Shown here one piece after another: positions 61,201 to 64,000 of a DNA stretch of 64,000 nt. Source of the DNA: Paraburkholderia dioscoreae. Its GTDB lineage: Bacteria; Pseudomonadota; Gammaproteobacteria; Burkholderiales; Burkholderiaceae. Location of the stretch: NCBI RefSeq assembly GCF_902459535.1, contig NZ_LR699554.1, forward strand, positions 806,001-870,000. The letters are read 5' to 3'. The position numbers and the translations under genes were made by a program. The notes beneath the pieces are model-generated. The model was not told the origin of the DNA. It searched no databases and saw nothing but the letters and a program-made list of their open reading frames with translations. Positions within the stretch are counted from its first letter, which is position 1; every line of letters begins with the position of its first letter.

Positions 61201-61934
61201 CCACCATCGGCAGTCTCAACGGGGCGGTCGCGAACGCGGTGCAGTACGACAGTTCGGCGCACGACAGGATCACGCTCGGCGGCACGGCGGTCAATGTGCC
61301 GAAGGTGCAACTGACCAACCTGAAGGACGCCACTCTATCGGCCACCAGCACCGACGCAGTGACCGGAGCGCAACTCTGGAACACCAACCAGGATGTCAGC
61401 ACGCTGAACCAGTTGGTCCAGACCGTGCGGAACAATCAGACTACCGGCACGCCGTATGTATCCGTCAACAGTTCCGGTAACGCGGCGCAGGCGATCGGTA
61501 ACGGTTCTGTCGCGATCGGCGGCGGCGCGAAAGCGTCCGCGCCGAACTCGGTGGCGATCGGCGAGGGCTCGGTGGCCGATGTGACGAACACGGTTTCCGT
61601 GGGCTCGTCCGGCAGCGAGCGCCGCATCACCAATGTCGCGCCAGGCCAGGCACCTACGGATGCCGTGAACATGCAGCAGTTCCAGGGCGGCCTGAGCGAC
61701 ATGGCGCGCAATGCTTACTCCGGAACGGCATCGGCGCTGGCATTGACCGCGATCCCCGAAGTCGATTCAAGCAAGAACCTTGCAATCGGGGTTGGCACGG
61801 CCGGTTACAAGGGCTATCAGGCGGTGGCGGTGGGATTGTCGGCGCGAGTCACGCAGAGTCTGAAGGTGAAGCTCGGCGCGGGCATCAGTTCCGCCACGAC
61901 GGCGGTCACGGCGGGCGCGGCGTATCAGTGGTAG
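58209..61934 (+). CDS. trimeric autotransporter adhesin (YadA/Hia/BpaA type)
   Basis: A 1241-residue type Vc secreted adhesin. The extended signal peptide (ESPR, 'MLNKSYKTVWNKTTRTYAAA') runs to about residue 57 ('AFSQPAAAGE'). YadA-like head repeats ('SVAIGYNS', 'SVALGSDS' patterns) span about 150-285. Neck motifs ('AAGTRPTDAANVGQL') and Trp-ring/stalk modules alternate to about 1100. The last 90 residues ('YSGTASALALTAIPEVDSSK' to 'AGAAYQW') are the YadA anchor barrel ending in aromatic Trp. Stalk sections of about 332 residues repeat (GLVQQD at about 442 and 774). The mature trimer should project from the outer membrane and bind host cells or matrix. It is downstream of a dense regulatory region. 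Confidence 0.95.
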   Translation: MLNKSYKTVWNKTTRTYAAASEMTKSLGAKGASVRGSLVAASAGLLGALAFSQPAAAGECASSEPDCLSVAQALAAGPAVPPATDDAARPADLAAAIDNAHVFTGNPALDAATPPVTVSSNRTSLLGAAVTTPVTDYIAVSPNVVLGARTSASTDLNAMAIGPTAAATGFNALSVGSASIAGSDASTAVGSAAGVGSVNSTAVGAGAMVVALSNNSVAVGYNSRSAAMNTISLGSFASAASSGSVAIGYNSFINPTAKGSIVIGGNSSASGTGSVALGSDSIADRVNVVSVGSLTQGRQITYVAAGTRPTDAANVGQLSGVAEALGGGALIDPNGAVVAPAYTVGGTTYHDVGAALAAVVSGSAAGSADALRYDTPAHDVATLGNTVTPVKLTNVADATLSAASSDAVTGAQLYGTNQAVGKNTADITNITNNVNNISNGKTGLVQQDSVTRDLSVAKGTDGKHVDFTGLTGSRELVGVAAGTSAGSAVNLAQLSPVVAALGGGATVNANGSVAGPTYHVQAGTQTTVGNALSSLDTGLSSLQSQISGGTVGLVTQNAASHDILIGASTTGTRVSVAGTGGNRVIGGLTAGAVGAASSEAINGAQLYANTASTAAALGGGSTVNADGSLKRPAYSIGGSTYSDVGSALAAAVTTSVQAGANSVQYDSATHDIITLGNGAAPVRLTNVRAANLAADSTDAVNGQQLFATNQAVAQNTGSITNLDQRVTDNTTNISSLDQRVTDNTTNISHLDQRTTTIEGDVTNITNQITNGEIGLVQQDQASRNLTVAKGTDGARVDFAGTGGARELTGIAAGTTEASAVNLAQFKPMVAALGGGAQINADGSLSGPSYHMQGGTQTTVGDALGSLDNGLSTLQQNMENGGIGMVTQDPVSRVISVGATTNGNLINMSGTAGNRIVTGVAPGAVISTSSDAVNGSQLHAQAASTAVALGGGATVNADGSMTAPSYSVGGTVVNNVGSAITNLDGRVTQNSSDIAGLQTTIGSLNGAVANAVQYDSSAHDRITLGGTAVNVPKVQLTNLKDATLSATSTDAVTGAQLWNTNQDVSTLNQLVQTVRNNQTTGTPYVSVNSSGNAAQAIGNGSVAIGGGAKASAPNSVAIGEGSVADVTNTVSVGSSGSERRITNVAPGQAPTDAVNMQQFQGGLSDMARNAYSGTASALALTAIPEVDSSKNLAIGVGTAGYKGYQAVAVGLSARVTQSLKVKLGAGISSATTAVTAGAAYQW
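60372..60455 (+). repeat. 42-bp tandem repeat in the adhesin stalk
   Basis: Two adjacent 42-base copies (60372-60413, 60414-60455) plus the start of a third encode LDQRVTDNTTNIS(S/H), 14 residues or two heptads each, in a coiled-coil stalk. Slippage would change stalk length without breaking the frame. Confidence 0.85.
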
Positions 61935-62000
61935 CGGGAAGGCAGGGGATCGGCGCATTGGATATGCGCCGATAGACAGGCAGCGAGTCACGCTCGTTGC

Positions 62001-62033
62001 CGGCACCCCGCCGTCTGAACACGCGGGGTGCCG
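62001..62033. terminator. hairpin between adhesin and small MFS companion gene
   Basis: CGGCACCCCGC (62001-62011) pairs perfectly with 62023-62033 around an 11-base loop. No strong T-run, but it lies between convergent genes, so a shared terminator is likely. Confidence 0.55.
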
Positions 62034-62043
62034 AACAGGATAT

Positions 62044-62172
62044 TTACTGGAAAAGTTTCATTGCCTGCGAGAGCGTGTTGACCACGCCCCATGCCAGCGG
62101 AAGCGTCACGTAGAGCCAGAAGACGGCGAGTTTGACCTTGCTTGTTTGATTCGCTGTTTGAACGGTCGACAT
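62044..62172 (-). CDS. 42-residue single-helix companion of the OFA-type transporter (MFS small subunit)
   Basis: On the minus strand from ATG 62172 to TAA 62044, this frame encodes 42 residues: 'MSTVQTANQTSKVKLAVFWL' and then 'YVTLPLAWGVVNTLSQAMKL', a basic N-terminus followed by one hydrophobic helix. AAGGAGAC lies six bases before the ATG, an excellent ribosome site. It starts 10 bases after the stop of the oxalate/formate antiporter-type gene. Small proteins of this size follow such transporters in many proteobacteria, and I recall them being annotated as MFS transporter small subunits. It is probably an inner-membrane partner of the transporter. Function is not established from sequence. 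Confidence 0.75.
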   Translation of the reverse strand: MSTVQTANQTSKVKLAVFWLYVTLPLAWGVVNTLSQAMKLFQ

Positions 62173-62182
62173 GGAAGTCTCC

Positions 62183-63586
62183 TTAGGCGCCTTTGGCGAG
62201 TTGAGTGTCGGTCATGTGGTGCTTGTCGTCCACACGCTTGACTAGCAGGTTGCAGACGAAGCCGACTACCAGCAGCACGGCCATGATGTGCACGGTCATC
62301 GTGTAGGCGTCCGCCTTGGCCACGCCGTGCGCGACTTCATAGGCGCGAATGTAGTTCACCAGCACCGGGCCGGCGACACCCGCCGCGGCCCACGCCGTCA
62401 ACAGTCGGCCGTGAATGCCGCCGACGAACGCCGTGCCGAACATGTCGGCGAGATATGCGGGCACGGTGGCGAAGCCGCCGCCGTACATCGTCAGGATTAC
62501 GCAGTAGGCGAGCACGAAAAGGGCCATCTGACCGGACGCCGCGAAACCCGGCACCAGGTAATACAGCACCGCGCCGAGCGCGAAGAAGATGAAGTAGGTG
62601 TTCTTGCGGCCGATCCAGTCCGACGCCGACGCCCATACGAAACGCCCGCCCATGTTGAAGAGCGACAGGAGACCCACGAAACCGGCTGCCGCCGCTGCCG
62701 TCACCGTGTTTTTGAAGCTCTCCTGAATCATTACGGAGGCCTGGCCGAGAATGCCGATGCCGGCCGTCACGTTCAGGAACAACACGAGCCAGATCAGATA
62801 GAACTGCGGCGTCTTCAGCGCCTGGTCGATATGCACGTGGTTACGCGAGATCATCTTGTTCTGACCGGTCGCGGCCGGCGTCCAACCGGCCGGCTTCCAG
62901 TCTGCCGGCGGTACGCGGATTGCGAGTGCGCCGATCGTCATCGAGATGAAGTACGCAATGCCGAGCACGATGAACGTCTCCGCCACGCCGATGCTGGTGG
63001 CGCTGCGGAAGTGGTTCATCAACGCCACCGACAACGGCGCGGCGATCATCGCGCCGCCGCCGAAGCCCATGATCGCCATGCCGGTCGCCATGCCGCGGCG
63101 GTCCGGAAACCAGCGGATCAGCGTGGACACCGGCGACACATAACCGAGGCCCAGCCCGATGCCTCCGATCACGCCGTAGCCGAGATAGAGCAGGACGATC
63201 TGATGCAGATACACGCCGAGCGCGGAAACCAGGAAGCCGCCGCCGAAGCAGCAGGCCGCGGTAAACATGGTGCGGCGCGGGCCGACGCGTTCGAGCCACT
63301 TACCGGCGAAGGCCGCCGACAAACCGAGGAACACGATCGCCAGCGAAAAGATCCAGCCGAGCGAAGTCAGCGACCAGTCATCCGCGCTGGACTGCGTAAT
63401 GCCGATGACTTTGGTTAGCGGGCCGTTGAACACGGAGAAGGCATACGCCTGGCCGATACACAGATGGACGGCGAGGGCTGCGGGCGGAACCATCCAGCGC
63501 GAAAAACCCGGTTTCGCAACGGTGGCCTGTTTGGAAAAGAATGGGGCAGAGCCTGAATTCCCGCTCGGCTCGGTGATGCTACTCAT
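62183..63586 (-). CDS. oxalate/formate antiporter family (OFA) MFS transporter
   Basis: A 467-residue, 12-helix transporter. 'RWMVPPAALAVHLCIGQAYA' in helix 1 with 'FSVFNGPLTKVIGITQSSAD' is the OFA signature, as are 'GYVSPVSTLIRWFPDRRGMA' and 'GLLSLFNMGGRFVWASASDW'. Members exchange oxalate for formate or import oxalate or other small carboxylates. The enzymes of oxalate breakdown (Frc, Oxc) are not in the window. The ATG at 63586 follows GGAG. A perfect 7-bp palindrome lies about 100 bases upstream and the small companion gene lies 10 bases downstream, so the two form an operon. Confidence 0.88.
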   Translation of the reverse strand: MSSITEPSGNSGSAPFFSKQATVAKPGFSRWMVPPAALAVHLCIGQAYAFSVFNGPLTKVIGITQSSADDWSLTSLGWIFSLAIVFLGLSAAFAGKWLERVGPRRTMFTAACCFGGGFLVSALGVYLHQIVLLYLGYGVIGGIGLGLGYVSPVSTLIRWFPDRRGMATGMAIMGFGGGAMIAAPLSVALMNHFRSATSIGVAETFIVLGIAYFISMTIGALAIRVPPADWKPAGWTPAATGQNKMISRNHVHIDQALKTPQFYLIWLVLFLNVTAGIGILGQASVMIQESFKNTVTAAAAAGFVGLLSLFNMGGRFVWASASDWIGRKNTYFIFFALGAVLYYLVPGFAASGQMALFVLAYCVILTMYGGGFATVPAYLADMFGTAFVGGIHGRLLTAWAAAGVAGPVLVNYIRAYEVAHGVAKADAYTMTVHIMAVLLVVGFVCNLLVKRVDDKHHMTDTQLAKGA

Positions 63587-63879
63587 GGTCGGTCTCCGGT
63601 GACGAATTAGTTGTTATCGGCGCTTCATTACGAATGCTTTAGGCGTCGCGGCGTATAAGTCGCGGATTTCGAAGCCGTCGATATATGTATTCAAATTACA
63701 TATCAAGCGCTCAAATCCACGACAAAAATAGCACCGATGAACGATAGGGGGCGATCATGGCCTTTGCAATATGAGATGAAAAAACATAAGGTGTTTGCCT
63801 GGGTGAAACACGACCGTACCCCGTCGAAGCGCGGCACCGCAGAGCGAATGGCCGGAATAAACTACCGGATACCCGAAAC
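63587..63879. promoter_or_regulatory. promoter region of the OFA transporter with palindrome
   Basis: ATATGTA (63683-63689) and TACATAT (63697-63703) form a perfect inverted repeat with a 7-base AT-rich spacer, a likely operator for a GntR- or LysR-size dimer. On the minus strand TTGATA overlaps it and could be a -35 box. No gene is supported in the rest of the stretch. Confidence 0.5.
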
Positions 63880-63923
63880 GAAACGGGCCGGCAGTGGCAT
63901 CTTTCGCCACGCCGGCCCGTTTC
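63880..63923 (-). terminator. strong terminator hairpin
   Basis: GAAACGGGCCGGC (63880-63892) and GTGGC (63894-63898) pair with GCCAC (63906-63910) and GCCGGCCCGTTTC (63911-63923) around a 7-base loop with one bulged A. On the minus strand it is followed by GTTTCG and lies 21 bases past a stop codon, so it probably ends the gene entering from the right. Confidence 0.75.
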
Positions 63924-63944
63924 TGGCGGTGCTGTATCAGAGCA

Positions 63945-64000
63945 TCAGGCGACGGTGCGCCCGGTTCTCATCCTGGCCGCCACGAGCAACGAGATCAGAC
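63945..64000 (-). CDS. C-terminal end of a gene continuing beyond the window
   Basis: Read on the minus strand from base 64000, one frame gives 'LISLLVAARMRTGRTVA' and then TGA at 63947-63945, shortly before the terminator. The hydrophobic start and basic end are typical of the last helix of a membrane transporter, but too little is present for a name. Confidence 0.4.
   Translation of the reverse strand, partial: LISLLVAARMRTGRTVA

Noticed and set aside
1..64000. CRISPR arrays, tRNA or rRNA genes, insertion sequences, prophage or integrase genes
   Set aside because: Looked for on both strands; no regularly spaced repeats, cloverleaf-like sequences, transposase or integrase motifs were found.

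Overview
The window looks like part of a replicon of a Paraburkholderia/Burkholderia-type beta-proteobacterium. The evidence is high GC coding DNA, a Burkholderiales-style acnD/prpF propionate locus, many single-copy transporters beside LysR/AraC/TetR regulators, and aromatic-acid catabolic clusters of the kind usually found on the second chromosome of these bacteria. I see no rRNA, tRNA, CRISPR array, insertion sequence or replication origin. The species assignment is inference.

Layout. 1-5.5 kb: the 3' part of an mhp operon (mhpB end, mhpD, mhpF, mhpE, mhpT, mhpC) that takes the meta-cleavage product of 3-(2,3-dihydroxyphenyl)propionate to pyruvate and acetyl-CoA. 5.5-10.8 kb: a membrane-anchored hypothetical, a lone SsuA-like binding protein, a TetR/SDR divergent pair around a long palindrome, an AlaX editing protein and an AraC regulator. 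10.8-20.3 kb: a ten-gene minus-strand aromatic catabolic cluster. It holds an MHS transporter, a group D flavin monooxygenase, its flavin reductase, an EthD-like protein, two LysR regulators, an MFS transporter, a LigJ-type 4-oxalomesaconate hydratase, a LigK-like aldolase and a Cys-containing unknown, but no ring-cleavage dioxygenase. 20.6-23.3 kb: a HAD dehalogenase, a small secreted protein and an aromatic acid:H+ symporter.

23.5-31.1 kb: the methylcitrate pathway (prpR divergent from prpC, acnD, prpF) with a clear sigma-54 promoter and twin PrpR-type palindromes. prpB is absent and a rho-independent terminator separates prpC from acnD. 31.2-36.1 kb: a copper-handling island (DUF305, an HMA chaperone behind a CueR-type promoter, two His/Met-rich secreted proteins, a TolC-family lipoprotein, a Tat multicopper oxidase, a CusF-like protein). 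36.3-41.7 kb: a NodZ/GT23-like fucosyltransferase relative of lower GC, an ABM monooxygenase, an orphan ABC ATPase, an MHS transporter and an AraC regulator.

41.7-50.4 kb: a divergent FtsH-like protease behind a hairpin leader, a TauE/SafE permease, an acyltransferase, and OpgC overlapping a tannase-family esterase. 50.5-57.8 kb: a Gly-rich secreted protein, a receiver-domain remnant, an ABC-2 exporter, a LuxR solo with acyl-homoserine-lactone-binding residues, an AraC regulator, a DUF3830 protein and a histidine kinase. 57.8-62 kb: an AT-rich control region and a 1241-residue trimeric autotransporter adhesin. 62-63.6 kb: an oxalate/formate-type antiporter with a 42-residue small companion protein. 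The window closes with a terminator and the last codons of another minus-strand gene.
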